Origin: Mayamaea pseudoterrestris
Lineage: Eukaryota; Bacillariophyta; Bacillariophyceae; Sellaphorales; Sellaphoraceae
Assembly: GCA_027923505.1 (NCBI GenBank)
Contig: BROI01000003.1
Coordinates: forward strand, 434,001 to 498,000
Reading direction: 5' to 3'
Length of the DNA stretch: 64,000 nt
The position numbers and the translations under genes were made by a program. The stretch's first letter is position 1, and the number at the start of each line of letters is the position of its first letter. The notes beneath the pieces are model-generated. The model searched no databases, was not told where the DNA came from, and worked only from the letters and a program-made list of their open reading frames with translations. This document shows, in pieces, positions 12,801 through 22,700 of the stretch.

Positions 12801-15721
12801 GGCTACGCGCTTTACTCTTTCAGACCGAGATGTACCGTCATTTGTCGCATCCTGCCTTGGACGGCAAGTCTCCTATCGAGTTTATCACTGGGCAAGTCCC
12901 CGACGTGTCGAAGTATTTGCACTTCCGTTGGTTTGAAATTGTCAACTACTTTGTCAAGGATGTCGAGGCCCCGGGTACCCGCCAGCGCGCGGCGTACTGG
13001 CTTGGTCCCAACACGACGTGCGGAGACGACCTGACGTACTTCATCTGCGATTGCGAGACCCACGAGATCATGACGCATTCGGTTTGCTTACCACGAAACG
13101 ACCCCAAATTTTTGAACCTTCGCGTACCGGCACCTGCTTCCCCAGTCATGAAAGAAGGGGAGCCGCGTCTCTATACCGTACCTGGTCTAGGTGGCGAGAT
13201 CCTTATGCCGGAAATGATCAAGAAGATTACCGACGCCGACAGCAGAGACGATGATTCTTTCATTCCTGACGAAGACGATACCCCTTTGGTCGAGACGGTG
13301 GAATACCCGGAAGACAACGATATGACCGACGGGGAGGAAGATCCGAATCCTGCCGATGACGACGACGACAAGCCGAAGAAGAAGAACATCAATCCGTGGC
13401 GCAAACTCCCGAAGTATGCACCCGATGAACTTATCGGCAAGTCGTTTCTCATGAAGACGGACGACGGGCAAGAAGTTCGAGCGACCGTCATGAGCAAGCT
13501 GAACAACCGCGACGCCCAGAACCATCAGAACATTAAAATGATGCTGAAGCTTGGTAACGGCGAGGCGGACGAAGTCATGTCCTATGTCGAGGTCTCCGAT
13601 CTCTACGAGGCCGAAGTGAACCAAGACATGGCGAATCCTGAGCGTAAATGGTTCTTCAAGGAGATCCTAGACCATCAGGGTCCGCTGACGAGCAAGTCGA
13701 AGAACTGGAAGCACTCCAAGTGGAACGTCCTTGTACAATGGGACGATGGATCCAAGACTTGGGAGCCTCTCAACGCGATGATCGAAAGCGACAAAGTATC
13801 AGTGGCAGCCTACGCGCAAAAGCATAATCTTCTCGACAAGGACGGATGGGCATCGTTGAATCGATGGGCCCGGAACGCCAAGAAGGTTGCGCGCAAGGTG
13901 GCGACCGCCCGAATGGAGCAGCAGAAGAACGGACCGCGCTACAAGTTTGGAGTCCAAGTACCCAGAGACTGGAAGGAAGCGCGTCGTCTACAAGAAGCTG
14001 CAGGGCACACGAAGTGGACGGATGCGGAAGGCGTGGAGCTAGCGAACCTGGACGAGTACGAGACGTTTCAAGATCTCGGTCCGAGTTCCACCACAACACC
14101 ACTAACTGGTTACCAAAAGATCCGAGTCCATTTTGTGTACGATGCGGTACAAGATCGGTACGCCGGCGGGCGTCTCGCAGGTGGCAACACGAGAGACGAC
14201 GATGCCTACTCCAGTGTTATCTCATTGAAGGCAATGCGTCTGGCTCTCGTCATTGGAGAAGCGAACGGCAAGAAGTGCATGGTCGGTGACATTGGGAATG
14301 CTTATCTCGAAGCGTTCACCAAGGAGAAGGTATACTTCGTTGGAGGCCCCGAGTTTGGGGAGCGCGAAGGACACATCCTGGTCATCGTCAAGGCTTTGTA
14401 CGGATTGCGAACGAGCGGAGCACGATTTCACGAACGCTTAGCCGACGCCCTACTTGCGGAAGGGTGGAAGCCGTCCTATTGCGATTCCGATCTGTGGATC
14501 AAGGATGCCGGCGACAGCTACGACTACCTCTGTGTATGGGTCGACGATCTGTTGAATATTTCAGACGATCCAGCAGCGTTCTTCAAGATGCTAGAGGAAA
14601 AGTACAAGTTTAAGCTGAAAGGTGTTGGACATCCCGAGTATCATCTCGGCGGTGACTTTGGACGAGACCCTGACGGAACCCTTTACTGGTCGGCCAAGAC
14701 CTACGTTGCGAAACTCTTGGCGCAGTACGAGCGTTTGTTTGAAGGTCCTCCGAAGAAGTATTCATCACCAATCGACAAAGACGATCATCCAGAACTTGAC
14801 CAAAGCGAGCTACTGAACAACCAAGAGAAGAAGATTTACCAATCTCTAGTCGGAGCACTTCAGTGGGCGATTACTTTGGGACGATTTGACATTGCCGTAG
14901 CAGTTGTGAGTCTGTCGCGATTCCGTGTGGAGCCGCGCAAGGGACACCTGCAGCGGATGAAGCGAGTCTGTGGATATTTACGAGAGTTACCGGACGCAGC
15001 AATCCATTTCCGCACGAAGTGGCCAGCCAACGAGGAGCACTTCGGCACCATGGAGGAACAAGATTGGGAGCGCAGCGTTTACGGGAAGGACGGAGTTGAT
15101 GAGATGTTGGACGTCTACCCACCGCCAAAGGGTGTGACCGTACGAACATCAACTTTCGAGGATGCGTGTCTCATGCATTGCATGGTGACAGGCAAGTCAT
15201 TGGAAGGAGTTTTGTCATTTGTCAACCAGACGCCTGTCGACTGGCATTGCAAACTCCAGGCTACAGTCGAGACTGCGACCTTCGGATCGGAATTCGGAGT
15301 AGCAAAGAGTGGAACGGATATCAGCATTTCTCTACGCGCGTCGCTCATGGCTATGGGCGTACCATTGGAGAAGTCTGCCTGGATGTACGGAGACAACCAA
15401 GCAGTGATTACGCAATCTACAATCCCGAGTTCGACATTGTCCAAGCGACACAATGCGTTGGCCTACCATCGTGTTCGTTGGGCAGTTGCTGCGGGGATTA
15501 TCAAGTTTGTGAAGATTGACGGAAAGGAGAACATTGCGGACGTACTGACGAAGTACCTGCCGTACTGTGATGCAATGCCATTGCTCAAGCCAGTATTGTT
15601 TTGGCGCGGCGATACATCGTATGCGATTGTGAAGGACAAGAATGCGGCTACGACGAGCAGCGTACCCGAGGGGAGTGACAAGTCGCAGAGCGGCGAAGTC
15701 AAGAGCCCGAACCCTAATTAG
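9866..15721 (+). CDS. Copia gag-pol polyprotein
   Basis: The single frame of 1,951 residues starts at ATG 9866, 97 bp after the 5' LTR. Seen in order: a gag-like helical region (about residues 120-330); a Gly/Arg-rich basic stretch with a GRGGGSGRGRG run (about 390-420) in place of an obvious CCHC knuckle; an aspartic-protease-type region (about 540-660); a strongly acidic linker (about 690-740); the integrase core (about 850-1050); a chromodomain-like segment with WNVLVQWDDGSKTWEPL (about 1272-1320); reverse transcriptase with a VWVDD core (about 1419-1650); and RNase H (about 1780-1910). The polyprotein acts in reverse transcription and integration of its own RNA. The last ~14 codons and the stop lie inside the 3' LTR. 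It looks whole. As in Copia generally, gag and pol share one frame; how gag is made in excess is not evident. Confidence 0.93.
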   Translation: MATIDVTTYKRVVGKVFDIPWLAASAAWDPNDPTAVCFEQEELTTAEAMAELSEQDVTNIKTQYQWSTIRTSRLRKLMSWIHEQRRTTAQWQDLEKDQITSRDLPVAPGSPTAGNRSFGDFSVIGGNDTTTKRHDIKLDLKTMLELKNDRKFCSYWRAFKNRMRSERLGYFWDDEFKAPAALDPEFAKYKYQCSKLLAALEYTCKTPQSKLIVRKHIDSANASACIAELEATFLDGMARKLDLRTAEDEWRNYTLDASYAKSLVNWLIQWSSKEENYNDYAEETELLTASTKRQILERAVFRHADMAAAVNMALIEESKTGNPMAYTQFWNLLNDVARQSDNRRGIKETEKRQANQSEQTKKEKEKTKKASMNNSQSTPSSSNNQQSNQGGGGRGDLSTGRGGGSGRGRGDTRTYVRSYADTKTIEIPSDVNATIPPNTWRLLTRDQQHEVFERRGTSRAASAAGGSTSATQAGTMQTTSTTRNANVAATSSAATTASAATERVNNTSRGSAMQSFLGPDQPTTTTRGANIAQSRKYKVASIDLDKHSASTVDRGASGGVWGADGRILTEDKFHKIEVTGVGGLKLPDLSTVTAVAKLKSTKGWVVGEFHNYAYSGTGKTIHSSMQMEAFGLHVNDKHYNFGGKLRIETPDGYKFMLGMESGMATLPMFPVSAHELHTLPRVMMTFDGPWDPNEFDVEPTEDDDYDSSDDDDDEDDVPDLLSRDEDDEDSDDEEGFTRVTRSRTRNRTHRQSNVTYTNLGHDNQPVYTKKELNVCAVVQKYNADLVYQPYKSILPKKPDIDALLPNFAWYPAQTIKDTLRHSTQFNMHERRYPPRMHRKSRFLNVYRLDDRVAHDTMFFDEPAMDDHIDGHAGCTCVQLFYGCRSQIIVVYPMRTKGDVPKRFRDFIREFAAPLEVFSDNAKEAMSAEFDEVMREFMIRRRHTSEPYYQNQNPAERIIGHVKESHERLMDRTGTPACFWLRALLFQTEMYRHLSHPALDGKSPIEFITGQVPDVSKYLHFRWFEIVNYFVKDVEAPGTRQRAAYWLGPNTTCGDDLTYFICDCETHEIMTHSVCLPRNDPKFLNLRVPAPASPVMKEGEPRLYTVPGLGGEILMPEMIKKITDADSRDDDSFIPDEDDTPLVETVEYPEDNDMTDGEEDPNPADDDDDKPKKKNINPWRKLPKYAPDELIGKSFLMKTDDGQEVRATVMSKLNNRDAQNHQNIKMMLKLGNGEADEVMSYVEVSDLYEAEVNQDMANPERKWFFKEILDHQGPLTSKSKNWKHSKWNVLVQWDDGSKTWEPLNAMIESDKVSVAAYAQKHNLLDKDGWASLNRWARNAKKVARKVATARMEQQKNGPRYKFGVQVPRDWKEARRLQEAAGHTKWTDAEGVELANLDEYETFQDLGPSSTTTPLTGYQKIRVHFVYDAVQDRYAGGRLAGGNTRDDDAYSSVISLKAMRLALVIGEANGKKCMVGDIGNAYLEAFTKEKVYFVGGPEFGEREGHILVIVKALYGLRTSGARFHERLADALLAEGWKPSYCDSDLWIKDAGDSYDYLCVWVDDLLNISDDPAAFFKMLEEKYKFKLKGVGHPEYHLGGDFGRDPDGTLYWSAKTYVAKLLAQYERLFEGPPKKYSSPIDKDDHPELDQSELLNNQEKKIYQSLVGALQWAITLGRFDIAVAVVSLSRFRVEPRKGHLQRMKRVCGYLRELPDAAIHFRTKWPANEEHFGTMEEQDWERSVYGKDGVDEMLDVYPPPKGVTVRTSTFEDACLMHCMVTGKSLEGVLSFVNQTPVDWHCKLQATVETATFGSEFGVAKSGTDISISLRASLMAMGVPLEKSAWMYGDNQAVITQSTIPSSTLSKRHNALAYHRVRWAVAAGIIKFVKIDGKENIADVLTKYLPYCDAMPLLKPVLFWRGDTSYAIVKDKNAATTSSVPEGSDKSQSGEVKSPNPN
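15668..15675 (+). other. Polypurine tract of the young Copia element
   Basis: GAGGGGAG lies immediately before the TG that opens the 3' LTR. This is the position and composition expected of the plus-strand primer site in LTR retrotransposons. It overlaps the end of the gag-pol frame. Confidence 0.75.
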
Positions 15722-16070
15722 CTTGTGTTGAGTCCGCAGCTGTCGTATGTGACATGTGACTGAAGAAAGTGCGCAACCGTCGTGTGGATGCGTTGTATGA
15801 ATGGAACGACCAGTTACGACTGATGTAATGTGATTGAAAGAAATGGATTGATCGGATGATCTTCCGAGTGGTCGATGTAGCGATGTAGCGATAAGCTCAC
15901 AATATAGAACTACTAGTTTGCGACGAGAGTGCAGTCGTATTCGTGTAGTGGCGAGCGCAAGACTATTCGACGAGCCATCTCCATCAAGAGCTGTACAGAC
16001 CGTGGCCAAGGACCCTGTATCGGAGCTTTTTGGAGGTAAGACGTTGACTGCGAAATCGTCAACGGTGTTA
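15676..16070 (+). repeat. 3' LTR of the young Copia element
   Basis: This 395-bp repeat is nearly identical to 9374-9768, with about three substitutions seen by eye and no length difference. It is followed directly by the right copy of GTTCC at 16071-16075. The gag-pol stop codon lies about 45 bp inside it. Confidence 0.93.
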
Positions 16071-16738
16071 GTTCCAACTTGGAGGGTCATCAAGTGCAAC
16101 GCTGGAACAGTGAGGACGAACATGATGGGCGACCTGGAGGGCTACGGGCCAGTGTGGTGGTATCCGCAGGGACTGGCAAACATTTTGAGTTTGGCGCAAG
16201 TCTGGAAGAAGTTCATGGTGGAGTATTTCAAGCTGGGCGTGGAGCGTCCAAAGTTTGTGGTGGTGAAGCCGAGTAGGCTAAGTACGCCAGAGTCGGACTG
16301 ACTCTGGGCTGTATGTTGACAATCTTTTCAAAAGGCAAGCGCGACATCAAGGATGCCATGGTGATGGTGACTACGGTAGACAATAACCTCAACTACACCA
16401 ATAATGACATTTACGCTGCTTAACGCTAGGGAATTGCAAATTAAAATTGGACGGCCGAGCCTCAAGGATTACCTGCGCACATGTCGTTGCCAAACTGTCC
16501 CGTGATGAAGGCTGACATCATGGCTGCTGACACATCTTCGGGCCAGATGTTGGTTCATTGCAAGGAAAGTTGACGCGTCGCGCCCGCACCTGGTGAACCC
16601 TGCGATCCCTGTGAGCAGCTTCCAACTCAATCATGAGTCCGCTACAACATTTATGCTGGCATTATGTGTATCACAAGGTCCCTATGTTGGTGACACTGTC
16701 TCCCACAGTATTCATTTTGCTACAGATGAGGCTGATTC
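16071..16738 (+). mobile_element. Older Copia fossil, protease to early integrase part (right of insertion)
   Basis: The host fossil resumes directly after the young element. Recognisable pieces are a late protease stretch (YGPVWWYPQGLANILSL type, about 16140-16200), a pre-integrase stretch (around 16440-16560), and further integrase-side sequence up to about 16735. The copy is old with several breaks. It stops abruptly where the 169-bp satellite begins, so the rest of pol and the right LTR are missing from this site. Confidence 0.8.
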
Positions 16739-19700
16739 AAAATTCAAACCACCCCAACAGCAGGCCATGTATACACCCAAATGACACCAGAATGGTGCCA
16801 ACATCCTTATTTAGGCTGCGCTACAAGATGGTATGCCTGGCTGGTGTCTCAGGGGATGGCAATGTATTTGGTGACAACTTGTCACCAGTCTCAGCCCGCA
16901 GATGCCTTGACATTCAAATGCCCCTACAGCAGGCCATGTATACACCCAAATAACACCAGAATGGTGTCAACATCATTATTTAGGCTGTGCTACAAGATGG
17001 TATGCCTGTCTGGTGTCTCAGGGAACGGCAATGTATTTGGTGACAACTTGTCACCAGTCTCAGCCCACAGATGCCTTGACATTCAAATGCCCCTACAGCA
17101 GGCCATGCATACACCCAAATGACACCAGAATGGTGCCAACCTCATTATTAAGGCAGCGCTACAAGATGGTATGCCTGGCTGGTGTCTCAGGGGACTGCAA
17201 TGTATTTGGTGACAACTTGTCACCAATCTCAGCCCGCAGATGCCATGACATTCAAATGCCCCTACAGCAGGCCATGTATACACCCAAATGACACCAGAAT
17301 GGTGCCAACATCATTATTCAGGCCGCGCTACAAGATGGTATGCCTGGCTTGTGTCTCAGGGGACTGCAATGTATTTGGTGACAACTTGTCACCAGTCTCA
17401 TCCCGCAGATGCCTTGACATTCAAACGCCCCTGCAGCAGGCCATGTATACACCCAAATGACACCAGAATGGCGCCAACATCATTATTTAGGCTGCGCTAC
17501 AAGATGGTATGCCTGGCTGGTGTCTCAGGGGACTGCAATGTATTTGGTGACAACTTGTCACCAGTCTCATCCCGCAGATGCCTTGACATTCAAACGCCCC
17601 TGCAGCAGGCCATGTATACACCCAAATGACACCAGAATGGCGCCAACATCATTATTTAGGCTGCGCTACAAGATGGTATGCCTGGCTGGTGTCTCAGAGG
17701 ACTGCAATGTATTTGGTGACAACTTGTCACCAGTCTCCGCCTACAGATTCCTTAACATTCAAACGCCCCAACAGCAGGCCATGTATACACCCAAATGACA
17801 CCAGAATGGAGCCAACATCATTATTCCGGCTGCACTACAAGATGGTATGCCTGGCTGGTGTCTCAGGGGATGGCAATGTATTTGGTGACAACTTGTCACC
17901 AGTCTCCGCCTGCAGATTCCTTGACATTCAAATGCCCCTACAGCAGGCCATGTATGCCACCAAATGACACCAGAATGGTGCCAACATCATTATTGAGGCT
18001 GCGCTAGAAGATGATATGCCTGGCTGGTGTCTCAGGGGATGGCAATGTATTTGGTGACAACTTGTCACCAGTCTCAGCCGGCAGATGCCTTGACATTCAA
18101 ACGCCCCTACAGCAGGCCATGTATACACCCAAATGACACCAGAATGGCGCCAACATCATTATTGAGGCTGCGCTACAAGATGGTATGCCTGGCTGGTGTC
18201 TCAGGGGATGGCAATGTATTTGGTGACAACTTGTCACCAGTCTCAGCCCGCAGATGCCTTGACATTCAAATGCCCCTACAGCAGGCCATGTATACACCCA
18301 AATGACACCAGAATGGCGCCAACATCATTTTTTAGGCTGCGCTACAAGATGGTATGCCTGGCTGGTGTCTCAGGGGACGGCAATGTATTTAGTGACAACT
18401 TGTCACCAGTCTCTGCCCGCAGATTCCTTGACATTCAAATGCCCCTTCAGCAGGCCATGTATACACCCAAATGACACCAGAATGGTGCCAACATCATTAT
18501 TGAGGCTGCGCTACAAGACGCTACAGTGGCATGTTTTGGTGACAACTTGTCACCAGTCTCAGCCGGCAGATGCCTTGACATTCAAATGCCCCTACAGCAG
18601 GCCATGGATACACCCAAATGACACCAGAATGGCGCCAACATCATTATTTAGGCTGTGCTACAAGATGGTATGCCTGGCTGGTGTCTCAGGGGATGGCAAT
18701 GTATTTGGTGACAACTTGTCACCAGTCTCAGCCCGCAGATGCCTTGACATTCAAATGCCCCTACAGCAGGCCATGTATACACCCAAATAACACCAGAATG
18801 GTGTCAACATCATTATTTAGGCTGTGCTACAAGATGGTATGCCTGGCTGGTGTCTCAGGGAACGGCAATGTATTTGGTGACAACTTGTCACCAGTCTCAG
18901 CCCACAGATGCCATGACATTCAAATGCCCCTACAGCAGGCCATGTATACACCCAAATGACACCAGAATGGTGCCAACCTCATTATTCAGGCTGCGCTACA
19001 AGATGGTATGCCTGGCTGGTGTCTCAGGGGATGGCAATGTATTTGGTGACAACTTGTCACCAATCTCAGCCCGCAGATGCCATGACATTCAAATGCCCCC
19101 ACAGCAGGCCATGTATACACCCAAATGACACCGGAATGGTGCCAACATCATTATTCAGGCCGCGCTACAAGATGGTATGCCTGGCTTGTGTCTCAAGGGA
19201 CTGCAATGTATTTGGTGACAACTTGTCACCAGTCTCATCCCGCAGATGCCTTGACATTCAAACGCCCCTGCAGCAGGCCATGTATACACCCAAATGACAC
19301 CAGAATGGTGTCAACATCATTATTTAGGCTGCGCTACAAGATGGTATGCCTGGCTGGTGTCTCAGGGGACTGCAATGTATTTGGTGACAACTTGTCACCA
19401 GTCTCATCCCGCAGATGCCTTGACATTCAAACGCCCCTGCAGCAGGCCATGTATACACCCAAATGACACCAGAATGGCGCCAACATCATTTTTTAGGCTG
19501 CGCTACAAGATGGTATGCCTGGCTTGTGTCTCAGGGGACTGCAATGTATTTGGTGACAACTTGTCATCAGTCTCAGCCCGCAGATGCCTTGACATTCAAA
19601 TGCCCCTACAGCAGGCCATGTATGCACCCAAATGACACCGGAATGGTGCCAACATCATTATATAGGCTGTGCTACAAGATGGTATGCCTGGCTGGTGTCT

Positions 19701-22700
19701 CAGGGGACTGCAATGTATTTGGTGACAACTTGTCACCAGTCTCAGCCCGCAGATGCCTTGACATTCAAATGCCCCTACAGCAGGCCATGTATGCACCCAA
19801 ATGACACCGGAATGGCGCCAACATCATTTTTTAGGCTGCGCTACAAGATGGTATGCCTGGCTGGTGTCTCAGGGGACGGCAATGTATTTGGTGACAACTT
19901 GTCACCAGTCTCATCCCGCAGATGCCTTGACATTCAAACGCCCCTTCAGCAGGCCATGTATACACCCAAATGACACCAGAATGGCGCCAACATCATTATT
20001 GAGGCTGCGCTACAAGATGGTATGCCTGGCTGGGGTCTCAGGGGATGGCAATGTATTTGGTGACAACTTGTCACCAGTCTCAGCCGGCAGATGCCTTGAC
20101 ATTCAAATGCCCCTACAGCAGGCCATGGATACACCCAAATGACACCAGAATGGCGCCAACATCATTATTTAGGCTGCGCTACAAGATGGTATGCCTGGCT
20201 GGTGTCTCAGGGGATGGCAATGTATTTGGTGACAACTTGTCACCAGTCTCAGCCCGCAGATGCCTTGACATTCAAATGCCCCTACAGCAGGCCATGTATG
20301 CACCCAAATGACACCGGAATGGTGCCAACATCATTATATAGGCTGTGCTACAAGATGGTATGCCTGGCTGGTGTCTCAGGGGACTGCAATGTATTTGGTG
20401 ACAACTTGTCACCAGTCTCAGCCCGCAGATGCCTTGACATTCAAATGCCCCTACAGCAGGCCATGTATACACCCAAATGACACCAGAATGGTGCCAACAT
20501 CATTATTCAGGCTGCGCTACAAGATGGTATGCCTGGCTGGTGTCTCAGGGGACTGCAATGTATTTGGTGACAACTTGTTACCAATCTCAGCCCGCAGATG
20601 GCAGGACATTCAAATGCCCCTACAGCAGGCCATGTATACACCCAAATGACATCAGAATGGCGCCAACATCATTATTCAGGCCGCGATACAAGATGGTATG
20701 CCTGGCTTGTGTCTCAGGGGACTGCAATGTATTTGGTGACAACTTGTCACCAGGCTCATCCCGCAGATGCCTTGACATTCAAACGCCCCTGCAGCAGGCC
20801 ATGTATACACCCAAATGACACCAGAATGGCGCCAACATCATTATTTAGGCTGCGCTACAAGATGGTATGCCTGGCTGGTGTCTCAGGGGACTGCAATGTA
20901 TTTGGTGACAACTTGTCACCAGTCTCATCCCGCAGATGCCTTGACATTCAAACACCCCTGCAGCAGGCCATGTATACACCCAAATGACACCAGAATGGCG
21001 CCAACATCATTTTTTAGGCTGCGCTACAAGATGGTATGCCTGGCTTGTGTCTCAGGGGACTGCAATGTATTTGGTGACAACTTGTCATCAGTCTCAGCCC
21101 GCAGACGCCTTGACATTCAAATGCCCCTACAGCAGGCCATGTATACACCCAAATGACACCAGAATGGCGCCAACATCATTATTTAGGCTGTGCTACAAGA
21201 TGGTATGCCTGGCTGGTGTCTCAGGGAGCGGCAATGTATTTGGTGACAACTTGTCACCAATCTCAGCCCGCAGATGCCTTGACATTCAAATGCCCCTACA
21301 GCAGGCCATGTATACACCCAAATGACACCAGAATGGTGCCAACATCATTATTGGGGCTGCGCGACAAGATGGTATGCCTGGCTGGTGTCTCAGGGGATGG
21401 CAATGTATTTGGTGACAACTTGTCACCAGTCTCAGCCCACAGATGCCTTAATATCAAATGCCCCTACAGCAGGCCATGTATACACTCAAATGACACCAGA
21501 ATGGTGCCAACATCATAATTTAGGCTGCGCTACAAGATGGTATGCCTGGCTGGTGTCTCAGGGGATGGCAATGTATTTGGTGACAACTTGTCACCAGTCT
21601 CAGCCCGCAGATGCCTTGACATTCAAATGCCCCTACAGCAGGCCATGTATACACCCAAATGACACCAGAATGGCGCCAACATCATTATTTAGGCTGCGCT
21701 ACAAGATGGTATGCCTGGCTGGTGTCTCAGGGGACGGCAATGTATTTAGTGACAACTTGTCACCAGTCTCTGCCCGCAGATTCCTTGACATTCAAATGCC
21801 CCTTCAGCAGGCCATGTATACACCCAAATGACACCAGAATGGTGCCAACATCATTATTGAGGCTGCGCTACAAGATGGTATGCCTGGCTGGGGTCTCAGG
21901 GGATGGCAATGTATTTGGTGACAACTTGTCACCAGTCTCAGCCGGCAGATGCCTTGACATTCAAATGCCCCTACAGCAGGCCATGTATACACCCAAATGA
22001 CACCAGAATGGCGCCAACATCATTATTTAGGCTGCGCTACAAGATGGTATGCCTGGCTGGTGTCTCAGGGGACGGCTGTTTGGTGACAACTTTCTCAGCC
22101 CTTCTGACCCCCAGCTCAGTGGGTGCCCCGCAGATGCCGGACATTCAAACGGCCCTACAGCATGGCCATGTATACACCATTCACCAGAATGGAACACATG
22201 TACACCCCGAAGGGCCCTCTTTTGCTGCGCTACAGATGGTATGCCTGGCTGGTGTCTCAGGGAACTGCAATGTATTTGGTGACAACTTGTCACCAGTCTC
22301 AGCCTCCAGATGCTTGACATTCAAACGCCCCTTCAGCAGGCCATGTATACACCCAAATGACACCAGATGCCAATCATTATACAGTCTGCACTACAAGATG
22401 GTATGCCTGGCTGGTGTCTCAGGGGATGGCAATGTATTTGGTGACAACTTATCACCATCTCAGCCCGCAGACCTCATCAAATGCCCCAAGAGACAGTCCA
22501 TACACCCCAATGACACCAGAATGGCGCCAACATCATTATGGAGGCTGCGCTACAAGATGGTATGCCTGGCTGGTGTCTCAGGGAGCGGCAATGTATTTGG
22601 TGACAACTTGTCACCAGTCTCAGCCCGCAGATGCCTTGACATTCAAATGCCCCTACAGCAGGCCATGTATACACCCAAATGACACCAGAATGGTGCCAAC

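Larger units (their letters stand above)
9374..16070 (+). mobile_element. Young, whole-looking Copia-type LTR retrotransposon
   Basis: This 6,697-bp element has 395-bp LTRs at both ends, a 5-bp GTTCC target duplication, a purine-rich GAGGGGAG tract just before the 3' LTR (15668-15675), and one uninterrupted gag-pol frame. Domain order is gag, protease, integrase, a chromodomain-like module, reverse transcriptase, RNase H, which is Copia order (integrase before RT). The LTRs differ by about three substitutions in 395 bp (roughly 99% identical), so the insertion is recent. No breaks were seen. It sits inside an older Copia fossil of a different lineage. The primer-binding site after the 5' LTR does not show the common TGGTATCAGAGC form, and I could not assign the tRNA. 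Confidence 0.95.

Noticed and set aside
9854-15702. Numerous open frames antisense to or in other frames of the Copia gag-pol
   Set aside because: They are shadows of a GC-richer coding region, with no independent domain.
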